Notes under the pieces: generated by a model
Told to the model about the DNA's origin: nothing
The model's input: the letters and a program-made list of their open reading frames with translations, nothing else
The model's database searches: none
Part shown: positions 47,083 through 57,010 of the stretch, piece by piece
Numbering within the stretch: position 1 is the stretch's first letter
Layout: each line of letters begins with the position of its first letter
Position numbers and translations under genes: made by a program
Source: Noviherbaspirillum autotrophicum
GTDB lineage: Bacteria; Pseudomonadota; Gammaproteobacteria; Burkholderiales; Burkholderiaceae_D
Assembly: GCF_000818395.1 (NCBI RefSeq)
Contig: NZ_JWJG01000028.1
Span: forward strand, 3,143,021-3,207,020
Length of the DNA stretch: 64,000 nt
Reading direction: 5' to 3'

Positions 47083-47985
47083 CTATTCGGCGCAGGCGCC
47101 GGCCGGTGTAGCTGCCGGCTCGTTGCCCGCCTGCGCGCGCGGGCGCTGCGCCAGCATGACGACCGCCAGCAATACCATGGCACCGCCGACGAGCTGATTG
47201 AGGCTGACCGATTCGCCCAGAAAGGCGACACCGAGACAGATCGTGATCACCGGCTCCAGTGTCGAAATGATCGATGCCTTGGACGCCCCGATGTACTTGA
47301 TGCCGATGAGGAAAGTCCCGATCGCGATTACCGTGGAAAACAGCGCAATCGCGCCCACGGCCAGCCATGCGGCAACGCCGCCGGGCAGCGCCGAATTCCC
47401 GGCCGCCGCGAACATGCCATTACCGACGGCCGCCGATGCCATCACGACCAGCGTTGCCGCCAGCGGGTCGGCGTGTTGCGTCAGGCGCCCGCCGATCACG
47501 ATATACACTGAATAAATGCAGGCAGCCAGGATGCCGAGCGCAATTCCGAATGGCTGTCCCTGGAGATCGCCGCCCAGCGTGATGGCCAGGCCAGCGATCG
47601 CCAGCACCAGCAGGGTCAAGGTGCGACGGTCCAGTTTCTCCCAGCCAAACGCCACTGCGAACAAGGTCACCAATACCGGGTAGATATACAAAAGCAAGCC
47701 GACCAGGCCGCTGCTGGCATACACGAGCGCCGTGAAATAGCTTTGCGACTGCGCCGTGTAAAGCGCGCCCATGAGCACAAAGCCGGCCAGCGCCCGTCCG
47801 CGCGGCAACGGCAGCCGCTTGAACCAGACCAGCGGCGCCAGGATCGCCACCGCCAGCAGGAAGCGCAAGGCCAGCAGCATGGAGGGCGTGACGCCGGCCG
47901 CATAGGCAATCTTGGCAAACAGGGCGATGCTGCCAAAACCGAGGGCGGACAGCAGGACGAGGACGACGGCAAATTGGCGGGACAT
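47083..47985 (-). CDS. EamA/DMT-family membrane transporter
   Basis: Product of 300 residues with ten hydrophobic segments in two EamA repeats (about 5-135 and 150-285), the drug/metabolite transporter family that often exports amino acids or metabolites. The substrate is unknown. It is divergent from a LysR-type regulator 124 bp away, which may control it. Confidence 0.88.
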   Translation of the reverse strand: MSRQFAVVLVLLSALGFGSIALFAKIAYAAGVTPSMLLALRFLLAVAILAPLVWFKRLPLPRGRALAGFVLMGALYTAQSQSYFTALVYASSGLVGLLLYIYPVLVTLFAVAFGWEKLDRRTLTLLVLAIAGLAITLGGDLQGQPFGIALGILAACIYSVYIVIGGRLTQHADPLAATLVVMASAAVGNGMFAAAGNSALPGGVAAWLAVGAIALFSTVIAIGTFLIGIKYIGASKASIISTLEPVITICLGVAFLGESVSLNQLVGGAMVLLAVVMLAQRPRAQAGNEPAATPAGACAE

Positions 47986-48109
47986 GGTCAGGTCGGATCA
48001 AGAGCAAATCAAATTGGGGGTAACCCAGTGTATTTGACTTGTCTTCGCAAGAACAAACCAATATTCTTGCTGGATAGCCCCAAATATTTTAGGCCTTCCA
48101 TTTTCCCCC

Positions 48110-49018
48110 ATGCTCAGCCGCCTGCCTCCCCTGCCCGCCGTGCGCGCTTTCGAAGCAGCCGCCCGCCTCGGCGGCTTTCAAAGCGCAGGAGAAGAACTGC
48201 ATGTTTCCGCCGGCGCTGTCGCCCACCAAGTGAAACAATTGGAAAGCTGGCTGGGCGTGTCGCTGTTTCAGCGCCTGCCGCGCGGCGTGACGCTCACGCC
48301 GGCCGGCCGGCAATATGCGGCAGCGCTGCAACCGCTGCTGACGAGCCTGGCCGAAGTCTCGGATGCCGTCAGGCGCCAGGGCGACGAACGGGTGGTGACG
48401 GTCACCTCGGTGCCGTCGCTGGTGGCGCGCTGGCTGATGCCGCGCCTGGGGCGCCTGCGCGAACAGCACCCGGAGATCGACATGCGCGTGCTCGCCTCGC
48501 TGCATCCGGTCGATTTTGTGCGCGAAGGCGTGGATGTCGCCATCCGCCTTGGGCGCGGCCCCTACCCGGGCTTGCAGGCGGACCTGCTGCTGGAAGAATG
48601 GTTTTCGGCGGTATGCAGCCCGGCTTTCAAGGCGACGGCGCCCGAGCTGCGCACGCCGGCCGACCTGCTGCGCTATCCGCTGCTGCACGACGAAGTGGAA
48701 ATGCGCATTCCGGACGAAATCTCCTGGGCGCGCTGGTTCAAGGAATTCGGTATTACGTATACCGGCGGCACCCGGCCGAGCTTTTCGCATACCTACCTGA
48801 CGCTGGAAGCGGTGGCCAACGGCCAGGGTGTGGCGATCGCGGCCGAGCCATTCATCGCCGAGGATCTGCGCAGCGGCAAACTGGTGCGTCTGTTCGAGCA
48901 GCGCGTGCCGGGGCCTTACCGCTTTCATCTGCTGCGCCTGCCCGAGGCCGAAGCGCGGCCGGCGGTCAAGGCGTTCTGCGACTGGATCAAGGCGGAAGCG
49001 CAGGCCGAGCGCGGCTGA
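48110..49018 (+). CDS. LysR-family transcriptional regulator (GcvA-like)
   Basis: Product of 302 residues with the N-terminal winged HTH (about 8-66; LPPLPAVRAFEAAARLGGF and SAGAVAHQVKQLE) and a LysR substrate-binding domain of the GcvA/AmpR subgroup (about 90-295). It stands divergent to the EamA transporter gene, the usual arrangement for a LysR regulator and its target. It converges with clsB, leaving 4 bp between stops. Confidence 0.88.
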   Translation: MLSRLPPLPAVRAFEAAARLGGFQSAGEELHVSAGAVAHQVKQLESWLGVSLFQRLPRGVTLTPAGRQYAAALQPLLTSLAEVSDAVRRQGDERVVTVTSVPSLVARWLMPRLGRLREQHPEIDMRVLASLHPVDFVREGVDVAIRLGRGPYPGLQADLLLEEWFSAVCSPAFKATAPELRTPADLLRYPLLHDEVEMRIPDEISWARWFKEFGITYTGGTRPSFSHTYLTLEAVANGQGVAIAAEPFIAEDLRSGKLVRLFEQRVPGPYRFHLLRLPEAEARPAVKAFCDWIKAEAQAERG

Positions 49019-49022
49019 TAGA

Positions 49023-50216
49023 TCAGTCCTCGTATTTGCCGGCGGCGATGATGCGCAACACGCTGCGGTAAAACAGATAGGCGGCGCCGTACCACATGCG
49101 CTTGTACCAGGGGATGTTCGCGTAATCCTTGAGGCGGACCTCGATGCCGTCGGCCACGCCGTGCTCGATATGGCTGCGCAAGTTGTGCACAAAGCCTGCA
49201 TCGCGGATCACCACGTTGGCCTCCTGGTTCACCAGCAAACTGAGCCCATCCCAGTTGCTGGAACCGACCGTCGCCCAGTCGTCGTCGACAACGGCGACCT
49301 TGCCGTGCAATTGCGTCTTGCGGTATTCGACCACCTTCACGCCGCTCTTGAGCAGCTTTGGATAGAGCGAGTGCGCCACGGCGTCCTGGATGCGGAACTG
49401 GCCGACGCCCAGCAGCAAGGTCACCTCCACGCCGCGCAACGCGGCCTGGGCCAGCGCGCGCCGCAGTTTGCGGCCCGGCGCGAAATACGGCGTGACTAGG
49501 AACGCGCTCTTGCGCGCGCCGCCGAGCGCCTTCAGGTAAGACTTCTGGATCGTGTGCCGGTTGCGCAGGTTGTCGCGCACCACGAGCGCGGCCACCATCG
49601 GATTTTCGTGGCGCTGCATGGCGATGAGCCACTTGTCGCGAAACTTTTCCCAGCGATAGCGCAGGTTCAGGCCGCCCAGCAGCATCCACTGCATCTCGAC
49701 TTCCAAGTGGATGTGCGCGACCAGCGGCCCGGCAATCTGCACTGCGAAGTCCCAGCGCGGCGCGGGCAGGATCACGTCATAGTCGAAATCGCAGCGCAAG
49801 TCATAGTTGATATTGAGGCCCCCGAGGAAAGCCAGCTCGCGGTCGACGACGCAAATCTTGCGGTGCAGCCGCGTGATGCCGCGGCGGAACCAGGAATTGA
49901 AGATGCGGTGATTGACATGCCCCAGCCGGAATTCCTGGTTCAGCAGAACGCACTGGCGGTGTCCCGTGCCGAGCCAGTCGGTGATCACGTTGACCGTCAC
50001 GCCGCGGGCGGCTGCGCGCATGAGCGCAGCCTTGACCTCGTCGCCGGTTTCATCGGCGGCGAAGATATAGGTTTCCAGGTAGATTTCAGTTTTTGCCGCA
50101 TCGACCGCGGCGATCAGCGCGGGGAAAAATTCGGCGCCGGAATGCAGCAGGGTGATGTTGTTATCGCCGGTAAAGAGTACCGAATGCATAGAACCTGACA
50201 AGGACGACGTTGCCAT
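49023..50216 (-). CDS. clsB: Cardiolipin synthase B-type phospholipase D protein
   Basis: Product of 397 residues with two HxKxxxxD phosphatidyl-transfer motifs, LHRKICVVD (about residue 117) and LHGKVAVVD (about 306), each followed by the GG/GSxN pattern. No N-terminal membrane segments are seen, which fits ClsB rather than ClsA. It makes cardiolipin from phosphatidylglycerol. An alternative start at the second methionine (residue 10) is possible. The endonuclease/phosphatase-family gene lies 30 bp upstream, as in the E. coli ybhP-ybhO pair. Confidence 0.9.
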   Translation of the reverse strand: MATSSLSGSMHSVLFTGDNNITLLHSGAEFFPALIAAVDAAKTEIYLETYIFAADETGDEVKAALMRAAARGVTVNVITDWLGTGHRQCVLLNQEFRLGHVNHRIFNSWFRRGITRLHRKICVVDRELAFLGGLNINYDLRCDFDYDVILPAPRWDFAVQIAGPLVAHIHLEVEMQWMLLGGLNLRYRWEKFRDKWLIAMQRHENPMVAALVVRDNLRNRHTIQKSYLKALGGARKSAFLVTPYFAPGRKLRRALAQAALRGVEVTLLLGVGQFRIQDAVAHSLYPKLLKSGVKVVEYRKTQLHGKVAVVDDDWATVGSSNWDGLSLLVNQEANVVIRDAGFVHNLRSHIEHGVADGIEVRLKDYANIPWYKRMWYGAAYLFYRSVLRIIAAGKYED

Positions 50217-50246
50217 TCATTCTACATCGTCAGGTCGGCATACCCG

Positions 50247-51041
50247 TCACTTAAGCTCCAGGGAAGCGACGATCGGCGCATGATCGGACAGTTTCGCCCA
50301 CAGCGGGCCGTGCAGCACTTGTGCCGCCTGCACCCTGAAACCGCGCACATAAATGCGGTCCAGCCGCAGCCAGGGCAAGGCCGCCGGAAAGGTGCGCGCC
50401 GGCTTGGTCATCACACCGCGCCCGCTGAGCATGCGCAGATAGGTGCCGAATCCACGGCTGGGCAAATCCTGGTCGAACACTTCGGTCACGCCGAGCCGGG
50501 CGCGCAGCGAATCGCTTAGCTGGTTAGTCCAGTCGTTGAAGTCGCCGGCGATGATGAGCGGCGCATCGGGCGGCGACGACGCCTCCACGGCGTCGATCAG
50601 CGCCGCGGTCTGCCGCTTTCTGCTGCGCGCGAACAGGCCGAGATGGATCACGTAGCAATGCACGTCGCACTGCTCCGTCTTGACCACACAATGCAGGATG
50701 CCGCGCGCCTCGAACGCGTGATCGGAGACATCCTGGTTGGTGGCGGTCACCAACGGGAAGCGGCTCAGCAGCGCATTGCCGTGATGACCATGATCATAGA
50801 CGGCATTCATGCCATATGCCGCATAGTGCGAATCACCGGCGAGGAACTGATGCTGCCCTTGGTCCGGCCACAGCGCCGCATGCCGGGTCGCATACTTGTC
50901 GTGGCGCCCCTGGACTTCCTGCAAAAACAGAATGTCCGCCTCCATCGACACCAGTGCCTGCTTCAGCCCATGAATGCGCGGCATGCTGCCCAGGGTGCTG
51001 ACCCCCTTATGGATGTTGTACGTCGCAATGCGAAGTTTCAT
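50247..51041 (-). CDS. Endonuclease/exonuclease/phosphatase-family protein
   Basis: Product of 264 residues with EEP-fold motifs: TYNIHKG (7-13), LQEVQGR (about 40), HLGL, GDFNDW (about 166-171) and DRIYVRG ... SDHAPIVASLEL at the end. The neighbouring clsB suggests it corresponds to YbhP. Its substrate is unknown; a lipid- or nucleotide-phosphate hydrolase is plausible. It is followed 30 bp on by clsB. Confidence 0.86.
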   Translation of the reverse strand: MKLRIATYNIHKGVSTLGSMPRIHGLKQALVSMEADILFLQEVQGRHDKYATRHAALWPDQGQHQFLAGDSHYAAYGMNAVYDHGHHGNALLSRFPLVTATNQDVSDHAFEARGILHCVVKTEQCDVHCYVIHLGLFARSRKRQTAALIDAVEASSPPDAPLIIAGDFNDWTNQLSDSLRARLGVTEVFDQDLPSRGFGTYLRMLSGRGVMTKPARTFPAALPWLRLDRIYVRGFRVQAAQVLHGPLWAKLSDHAPIVASLELK

Positions 51042-51130
51042 GGCCTGATTTTAGACGCTATGCAACGAGGATAAAAGGAAGGATTTCAGCTCAGGAACGG
51101 CGGCTTCCCAAAACTTATCCTCAGACAATT

Positions 51131-51628
51131 TCAATAGCTGCATACATGTCGCGGCAACTGCAGGATGGCTTCCGCATTGGATGGCGAGAAACAATGATCA
51201 GCCGCCGCCCGGTACGGCAGCCACATATGATTAAGATGTTCGCGCGGTGCCAGTGTGATCGGGATATCGCGCGGCACCTGCAAGCCGAACACATGCTCCA
51301 CGTTCCTGGTCACGCCCGGCGCGTAACGATGGCGCCAGACTGGATAGATTTCATAGACATTGGAAAGTTGCCAGTCGCGCAAATTATCCAGGGCGACTTC
51401 CGTCGGCTTCAGCGTCGCATCGGGAGGACATTCGACAACCCGAATCCCGGTTTCCTCGAACACCTCGCGCCTTGCGGTTTGCGGCAAGGGTTCATCCAAG
51501 GCATCCTTGGAACCGGTCACCGATTGCCAGTAGCCGGGCTTGTCGGCGCGCTCGATCAGCAACACGTCGAGCGCCGGGCTATAAATGACGACCAGGACGG
51601 ATTCAGGAATCTTGAAAGGCTTGTTCAT
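51131..51628 (-). CDS. nudB: Dihydroneopterin triphosphate pyrophosphatase NudB
   Basis: Nudix hydrolase of 165 residues that removes pyrophosphate from dihydroneopterin triphosphate in folate synthesis. The Nudix box spans about residues 39-62 and includes REVFEETGI; the loop before the first acidic residue is one residue longer than the strict consensus. Its neighbour aspS is the usual partner of nudB in proteobacteria. A terminator separates the two here. Confidence 0.88.
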   Translation of the reverse strand: MNKPFKIPESVLVVIYSPALDVLLIERADKPGYWQSVTGSKDALDEPLPQTARREVFEETGIRVVECPPDATLKPTEVALDNLRDWQLSNVYEIYPVWRHRYAPGVTRNVEHVFGLQVPRDIPITLAPREHLNHMWLPYRAAADHCFSPSNAEAILQLPRHVCSY

Positions 51629-51685
51629 TCGTCATGCATGCAATGGCTAAAACCTCGGGAACCAAGCCATGATCATACCTGCTCA

Positions 51686-51720
51686 AAAGCAAAAAGGCGC
51701 CGGAAGCGCCTTTTTGCTTT
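51686..51720 (-). terminator. Strong stem-loop terminator after aspS
   Basis: AAAGCAAAAAGGCGC (51686-51700) pairs perfectly with GCGCCTTTTTGCTTT (51706-51720) around CGGAA. It lies 16 bp past the aspS stop; internal A/T runs make it work in either direction. Confidence 0.82.
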
Positions 51721-51736
51721 GTCGGGAACGGCGAGC

Positions 51737-53542
51737 TTACGCCTTGGCTGCCGGTTCCACGTTACGCAAGCGGATGTGCAGCTCGCGCAACTGCTTCTCG
51801 TCGACTTCCGACGGAGCCTGGGTCAGCAGGCACTGTGCACGCTGCGTCTTCGGGAACGCAATCACGTCGCGGATCGACTCGGCGCCGGTCATCATGGTGA
51901 CGATGCGGTCCAGGCCGAATGCGAGGCCGCCGTGCGGCGGCGCGCCGTATTGCAGCGCGTCGAGCAGGAAGCCGAACTTGAGCTGCGCTTCTTCGGCATC
52001 GATCTTGAGCGCACGGAACACCTTGCTCTGCACTTCTGCGCGATGAATACGGACCGAGCCGCCACCCAGCTCCCAGCCGTTCAGCACCATGTCGTACGCC
52101 TTGGCCAGCGCCTTGCCCGGATCGGATTCCAGCAAGTCTTCATGACCGTCCTTCGGCGACGTGAACGGATGGTGCGCGGCGACGTAACGCTGGCCGTCTT
52201 CGTCATATTCGAACATCGGGAAGTCGATCACCCACAGCGGCTTCCAGCTGTCCTCGAACAAGCCGTTCTTCTTGCCGAAGTCGCTGTGGCCGATCTTCAC
52301 GCGCAAGGCGCCGATCGCATCGTTGACAACCTTGGACTTGTCGGCGCCGAAGAAAATCAGATCGCCGTCCTGCGCACCGGTCTTCTCGATGATCGCCGCC
52401 AGCGCCGCGTCGTGGAGGTTCTTGACGATCGGGGACTGCAGGCCGTCACGGCCCTTGGCCTTTTCATTGACCTTGATGTAAGCCAGCCCCTTGGCGCCGT
52501 AGATCGCGACAAACTGGGTGTAGGCATCGATCTCGGAGCGCGGCATCGCGCCGCCGCCCGGCACGCGCAGGCCGACCACGCGTCCGCCTTCCATGGTGGC
52601 CGCTGCCGAGAACACCTTGAAGTCGACATCCTTCATCACGTCGGTCAGTTCGGTGAACTGCAGCTTGACCCGCATGTCGGGCTTGTCGGAGCCGTACAGG
52701 CCCATCGCTTCCGAATATTGCATGACCGGGAACGGATTCGGCAGGTCGATGTCGAGCGTGTTCTTGAACACGCCGCGGATCATGCCTTCGAACAGGTCAC
52801 GGATTTCCTGCTCGCCCATGAACGAGGTTTCGCAGTCGATCTGCGTGAATTCCGGCTGGCGGTCGGCGCGCAAGTCTTCGTCGCGGAAGCACTTGGTGAT
52901 CTGGTAGTAACGGTCGAAGTTGGCGACCATCAGCAACTGCTTGAACAGCTGCGGCGACTGCGGCAGCGCAAAGAAGTTGCCCGGGTTGACGCGCGACGGC
53001 ACTAGGTAGTCGCGTGCACCTTCCGGCGTCGACTTGGTCAGCATCGGCGTTTCGATGTCGATGAAGCCGTTCGCGTCGAGGAACTTGCGCACTTCCATCG
53101 TCACCTTGTAGCGCAGGCGCAGGTTGTTCTGCATCTGCGGGCGGCGCAAATCGAGCACGCGGTGCGTCAGACGGGTGGTTTCGGACAGGTTGTCGTCATC
53201 GAGCTGGAACGGCGGCGTGACCGAAGGATTGAGCACTTCGATCTGCTGGCACAGCACTTCGATCTTGCCGGACTTGAGGTTGGCGTTGGCGGTGCCTTCC
53301 GGGCGGTTGCGGACCAGGCCGGTGATGCGCAGGCAGAACTCGTTGCGCACGGCTTCCGCGGTCTTGAACACATCGGCGCGGTCCGGATCGCACACCACTT
53401 GCACCAGGCCTTCGCGGTCGCGCAGGTCGATGAAGATCACGCCGCCGTGATCGCGACGACGATGCACCCAGCCGCACACGCTGACGGTTTGACCGAGAAG
53501 CGCCTCAGTGACGAGGCCGCAATAATGAGTTCGCATTGACAT
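51737..53542 (-). CDS. aspS: Aspartyl-tRNA synthetase
   Basis: Class II aminoacyl-tRNA synthetase of 601 residues charging tRNA-Asp. An N-terminal OB-fold (about 1-110; [22 protein letters not shown]), the catalytic core with [31 protein letters not shown], a bacterial GAD insertion (about 290-410) and motif 3 near the end ([14 protein letters not shown]) are all visible. ATG 53542 has GGAAAC upstream; the next in-frame ATG at 53536 (MRTHYCG) is the start by homology to E. coli, so the first two residues are uncertain. Confidence 0.97.
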   Translation of the reverse strand: MSMRTHYCGLVTEALLGQTVSVCGWVHRRRDHGGVIFIDLRDREGLVQVVCDPDRADVFKTAEAVRNEFCLRITGLVRNRPEGTANANLKSGKIEVLCQQIEVLNPSVTPPFQLDDDNLSETTRLTHRVLDLRRPQMQNNLRLRYKVTMEVRKFLDANGFIDIETPMLTKSTPEGARDYLVPSRVNPGNFFALPQSPQLFKQLLMVANFDRYYQITKCFRDEDLRADRQPEFTQIDCETSFMGEQEIRDLFEGMIRGVFKNTLDIDLPNPFPVMQYSEAMGLYGSDKPDMRVKLQFTELTDVMKDVDFKVFSAAATMEGGRVVGLRVPGGGAMPRSEIDAYTQFVAIYGAKGLAYIKVNEKAKGRDGLQSPIVKNLHDAALAAIIEKTGAQDGDLIFFGADKSKVVNDAIGALRVKIGHSDFGKKNGLFEDSWKPLWVIDFPMFEYDEDGQRYVAAHHPFTSPKDGHEDLLESDPGKALAKAYDMVLNGWELGGGSVRIHRAEVQSKVFRALKIDAEEAQLKFGFLLDALQYGAPPHGGLAFGLDRIVTMMTGAESIRDVIAFPKTQRAQCLLTQAPSEVDEKQLRELHIRLRNVEPAAKA

Positions 53543-53628
53543 GTTCAGTTTCCAGGTTTCAGATTCTTTGTAATGCTTCCACCACCTGTGACAGGCAGGG
53601 ATGGAAGCCGGATATTAGACTGCCGTGA

Positions 53629-54264
53629 TCAGGAATTGGGTGGAACCGCCTTCAGATTGGCTGACGCGGACGACGCTTGTTCAGGCGCAACCACTCCCAT
53701 CGAAACAATATATTTCAAGGCCGCATCGACGCTCATATCGAGCTCGATGGTGTCCGCCTTCGGCATCATCAAGAAGAAACCGGAGGTGGGATTCGGCGTG
53801 GTCGGCACATATACGCTGACATAATCGCCGCGCAGATGGTTCTTCACGTCGCCGCCGGGCATGCCCGTCAAGAACGCAATCGTCCACGATCCTTCGCGCG
53901 GATACTGCACCAGCAGCGCCTTGCGGAAGGCATTGCCGGACGATGAAAACAGCGTGTCGGATACCTGCTTGACGCTGGAATAAATCGAGTTCACGACGGG
54001 AATGCGGCGCAGCAGCGCTTCCCACCAGTCGACCAGGCGCTTGCCGATGAAATTGCGCGTCAACAGACCGGTCAGGAACACGAACAGCACCGTCAGTACG
54101 GCGCCGACGCCGGGCACATGAACGCCCAACAGCGCCCCCGGCCGCCACTTCTCTGGCAGCAGCAACAGCGACTGATCCATCGTGCCGATGACGAGGTTGA
54201 GCACCCACAGCGTGATGGCCAGTGGAACGAGAATCAGCAAGCCGGTGACGAAATATTTACGCAT
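53629..54264 (-). CDS. DUF502 membrane protein
   Basis: Product of 211 residues with two N-terminal hydrophobic segments (about 5-27 and 50-72) and the DUF502 core (RRIPVVNSIYSSVKQ; PREGSWTIAFLTG; VSVYVPTTPNPTSGFF). The family is conserved in proteobacteria next to fmdB and aspS; function is not established. It starts 45 bp after the FmdB gene. Confidence 0.88.
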   Translation of the reverse strand: MRKYFVTGLLILVPLAITLWVLNLVIGTMDQSLLLLPEKWRPGALLGVHVPGVGAVLTVLFVFLTGLLTRNFIGKRLVDWWEALLRRIPVVNSIYSSVKQVSDTLFSSSGNAFRKALLVQYPREGSWTIAFLTGMPGGDVKNHLRGDYVSVYVPTTPNPTSGFFLMMPKADTIELDMSVDAALKYIVSMGVVAPEQASSASANLKAVPPNS

Positions 54265-54309
54265 GGTCTTCGTGAACGAGAGGCGTTCGCAGCGCCTCTC
54301 TGATGTCGA

Positions 54310-54606
54310 TTAAGCAGCCGACTTGGTGTCGGAGGCGCCGCAGCTCGCGCCGCACCCGGTACCGCAGGAAGCGCTCTCACTGGCCGGCGCGGGAGTGCTC
54401 GCCGGCGACGCGGTACTGCCGCCGCCGTTCTTGAAATCGGTGGCATACCAGCCCGTGCCTTTCAACTGAAAGCCAGCCGCGGTAAGCTGCTTCTTGAATG
54501 TACTCTTTTCGCACGACGGGCACTCGGTCAACGGCGCGTCAGAGACTTTTTGCAATACATCTTTCGTAAAACCACATGTTTCGCAGCGATATGCATAAAT
54601 CGGCAT
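54310..54606 (-). CDS. FmdB-family zinc-ribbon protein
   Basis: Small protein of 98 residues with an N-terminal zinc ribbon MPIYAYRCETCGF...CPSC (four cysteines: C8, C11, C32, C35) and a Ser/Ala/Gly-rich tail holding four more cysteines (SCGTGCGASCG region). Role unknown; regulatory annotations of the family come from FmdB of methylotrophs. The start at 54606 is by homology. The 54607-54833 gap contains a 64-codon open frame I do not support. Confidence 0.85.
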   Translation of the reverse strand: MPIYAYRCETCGFTKDVLQKVSDAPLTECPSCEKSTFKKQLTAAGFQLKGTGWYATDFKNGGGSTASPASTPAPASESASCGTGCGASCGASDTKSAA

Positions 54607-54833
54607 AGGAAACCCTCGCAAAAATCATCCAAAACCCTGAATTATAAAGGTTTTTCGCCAGCTTTTGCGCCAATGCACATTTAGAAGCGTATGCCACTCG
54701 GGATCGCCCACCGCAACGACGTCCGGAGGCCCGGACGGCGCCTTGCTCATCCGGCCACGCCGTTCAACAGCAGGCATCCCGGCCGGGAATTGGAGCGCCA
54801 TCTTACATCTTACCTCCAAGAAACTTCCGTGTC

Positions 54834-56297
54834 TTACGCGTGCAAGCCCGTGACCGGCTGGCGCGGTTCATGGCGGTTCTTCAGTACCTGCGGCATGAGC
54901 GATCCCAGGACCATGCCGCAGAAGGCGGCGATCAGTCCGGCTAACTGCCCCGGAAACTGTTCACTCAGGCTTGTAACTTGCGGGAAGAAAAGAATCCAGG
55001 TACCGACGCCGGCGCCAAGCGAAAAAATCGCTCCCTGCGTCGTCGCGCGCCGCCAGTACAGCCCCATCACGAGCGGCACGAAAGCACCGACCAAGGTCAC
55101 CTGATAAGCGGCCGACACCAGCTCATAGATCGACGTCCCCTTCATGGCAATAGCGTAGGTCAGCACGAGCATGGCGAACACGACAAGCGTGCAACGCATG
55201 GCGAACAACTGCTGCCGGTCGCTCATGTGCGGGCGCAGGTTTTTCAGGATGTTTTCGACGAAGCTGGTGGAAGGCGCCAGTAGCGTGGCCGAAGACGTGC
55301 TCTTGATGGCCGACAGCAGCGCGCCAAAGAAAAAGATTTGCATCACGAGCGGCATCTTGGTCATGATGAAGGTGGGCAGCAGGCGCTGATAATCGCTTTT
55401 CGCCAGATCGAGCGCGCCGTCGCCCATAACTACGACGGCGGAGGCGACGATGAACATCGGCACGAAGGCGAACAGAATGTAGCTCGCGCCGCCGATAATG
55501 GCGCCGGTGCGTGCGGTTGAAGCATCCTTGGCCGACATGACGCGCTGGAACACGTCCTGTTGCGGAATGCTGCCCAACATCATCGTCAATCCCGACCCGA
55601 TGAAAAATACCGTGTCAGTGAAGGTCGGCTGCGGCAGGAATTTCCACAGATTGGACTGGGCCGCCAGCGTGAACACCTTGTCGGAACCGCCGGCCAGGTC
55701 GGCGGAGAAAAAGGCGATGACGCTTAGGCCAATCACCAGCACGATCATTTGAATGAAATCGGTCCACGCCACGGCCAGAAAACCGCCGATCACGACATAG
55801 ACCAGCACGGCCAGGGTACCGACGATCATGCCGGCCGTCTCCGACATGGCGCCGTTTGTGAGCACCGAAAACACCAGGCCGAGCGCCGTGATCTGCGCCG
55901 CCACCCAGCCCAGGTAGCTCACGATGATCGCAACGGAACAAAACACTTCCACGCCCTTGCCGTAGCGCTGGCGATAGAAGTCGCCGATGGTCAGCAGGTT
56001 CTGCCGATACAGCCGGACGGCGAAGAACATGCCCACCAGGATCAGGCAGGTGCCGGCGCCGAACGGATCTTCGACGATGGCATTCAAGCCGCCCTGCACA
56101 AACCGCGCCGGAATGCCCATGACCGTTTCAGCACCAAACCAGGTGGCAAACGTCGTCGTTACGACCATGATCAGCGGCAGGCTGCGACCGGCCACGGCAA
56201 AGTCACTGGTATTGCGGATCCGCGTGCCCGCCCAAACGCCCAGCGCCAGCGTACCCAACAAGTACAGCACGACAAAGGAAATCAGCGTGTAGTTCAT
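54834..56297 (-). CDS. Sodium:solute symporter family protein
   Basis: Inner-membrane transporter of 487 residues with about 13 hydrophobic segments and SSS-family features: an N-terminal SDFAVAGRSLP (about 31-41), ATWFGAETVMG, VIGGFLAVAWTDFIQM (about 168-183) and the region around LLSAIKSTSSATLLAPS (about 335). It probably takes up an organic anion or similar solute with sodium; the substrate cannot be inferred. It stands alone, with 112 bp to the methyltransferase gene. Confidence 0.88.
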   Translation of the reverse strand: MNYTLISFVVLYLLGTLALGVWAGTRIRNTSDFAVAGRSLPLIMVVTTTFATWFGAETVMGIPARFVQGGLNAIVEDPFGAGTCLILVGMFFAVRLYRQNLLTIGDFYRQRYGKGVEVFCSVAIIVSYLGWVAAQITALGLVFSVLTNGAMSETAGMIVGTLAVLVYVVIGGFLAVAWTDFIQMIVLVIGLSVIAFFSADLAGGSDKVFTLAAQSNLWKFLPQPTFTDTVFFIGSGLTMMLGSIPQQDVFQRVMSAKDASTARTGAIIGGASYILFAFVPMFIVASAVVVMGDGALDLAKSDYQRLLPTFIMTKMPLVMQIFFFGALLSAIKSTSSATLLAPSTSFVENILKNLRPHMSDRQQLFAMRCTLVVFAMLVLTYAIAMKGTSIYELVSAAYQVTLVGAFVPLVMGLYWRRATTQGAIFSLGAGVGTWILFFPQVTSLSEQFPGQLAGLIAAFCGMVLGSLMPQVLKNRHEPRQPVTGLHA

Positions 56298-56409
56298 CGA
56301 CGTATGCTCCGGGCGAAAAATCGGCTCATTATAATGAAGACTTTTTGTCGGTTAATGACTTTTCGTTGGCTGCATGAGCCTGGCCGCAGGCGGGATTACA
56401 TCGGCAGAA

Positions 56410-57009
56410 TCACGGCCGGCGGCGCCAAACCTGCCAACGCTCCTTGCCGGCAAAAACTGGAACGGAATCCGTGACCGCTTCGTCTGCAATGCGGTCGAAA
56501 TGCGGCTTGAGCAGCGCTTCAAGCCCGCTCGGTGTCATGCCGAATGGCGGCCCCTTGGGCGCATCGTCAAAATAGAAGAACCCGGCCAACAGGCCGCCAG
56601 GCGCCAGCAACTCTGCCCAACGCGCGGCGACAGCCGGCCAGAGCCGGCGCGGCAAGGCGCAAAGGAAGGCGCGCTCGTAGATCAGATCGACCGGGCGGGG
56701 CGGCACAAATTCGAAGAAATCGGCCTGCACCACCCGCTCGCCCCAGCGCCCCAGCATGGCGCGCGCGGCGTCGACCGCCACCGGGGAAAAATCGATCGCG
56801 GTCACGTCCCATCCAGCCTCGGACAAATACGCCGCTTCATACGCGCTGCCGCAGCCGGGAATCAGCGTAGTGTATGGCCGTGCCGCCTGCGCAACAAATT
56901 GCCGCAGCGCGGCAGGCACGGCACCGAGATCCCATGGCGTGAAGCGCTGCGCGAAACGCTCGGACCAGAAATCCGATGCGGCTGGATCACGGGATGCGAA
57001 TTCCGGCAT
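56410..57009 (-). CDS. SAM-dependent methyltransferase, thiopurine methyltransferase-like
   Basis: Product of 199 residues with a Rossmann SAM-binding region (LIPGCGSAYEAAYLSEAGWDVTAIDFSP, first part near residues 49-56) and the TPMT-type N-terminus FWSERFAQRFTPWDLG. The family methylates thiol, selenium or tellurium compounds. It begins 1 bp after ubiB, so it is co-transcribed with the ubiquinone genes, but a ubiquinone role is not implied by sequence. Confidence 0.83.
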   Translation of the reverse strand: MPEFASRDPAASDFWSERFAQRFTPWDLGAVPAALRQFVAQAARPYTTLIPGCGSAYEAAYLSEAGWDVTAIDFSPVAVDAARAMLGRWGERVVQADFFEFVPPRPVDLIYERAFLCALPRRLWPAVAARWAELLAPGGLLAGFFYFDDAPKGPPFGMTPSGLEALLKPHFDRIADEAVTDSVPVFAGKERWQVWRRRP

Positions 57010-57010
57010 G

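Noticed and set aside
54625-54819. 64-codon minus-strand ORF between the FmdB gene and the symporter gene
   Set aside because: No ribosome-binding site, no hydrophobic or domain features; more likely the promoter region of the FmdB gene.
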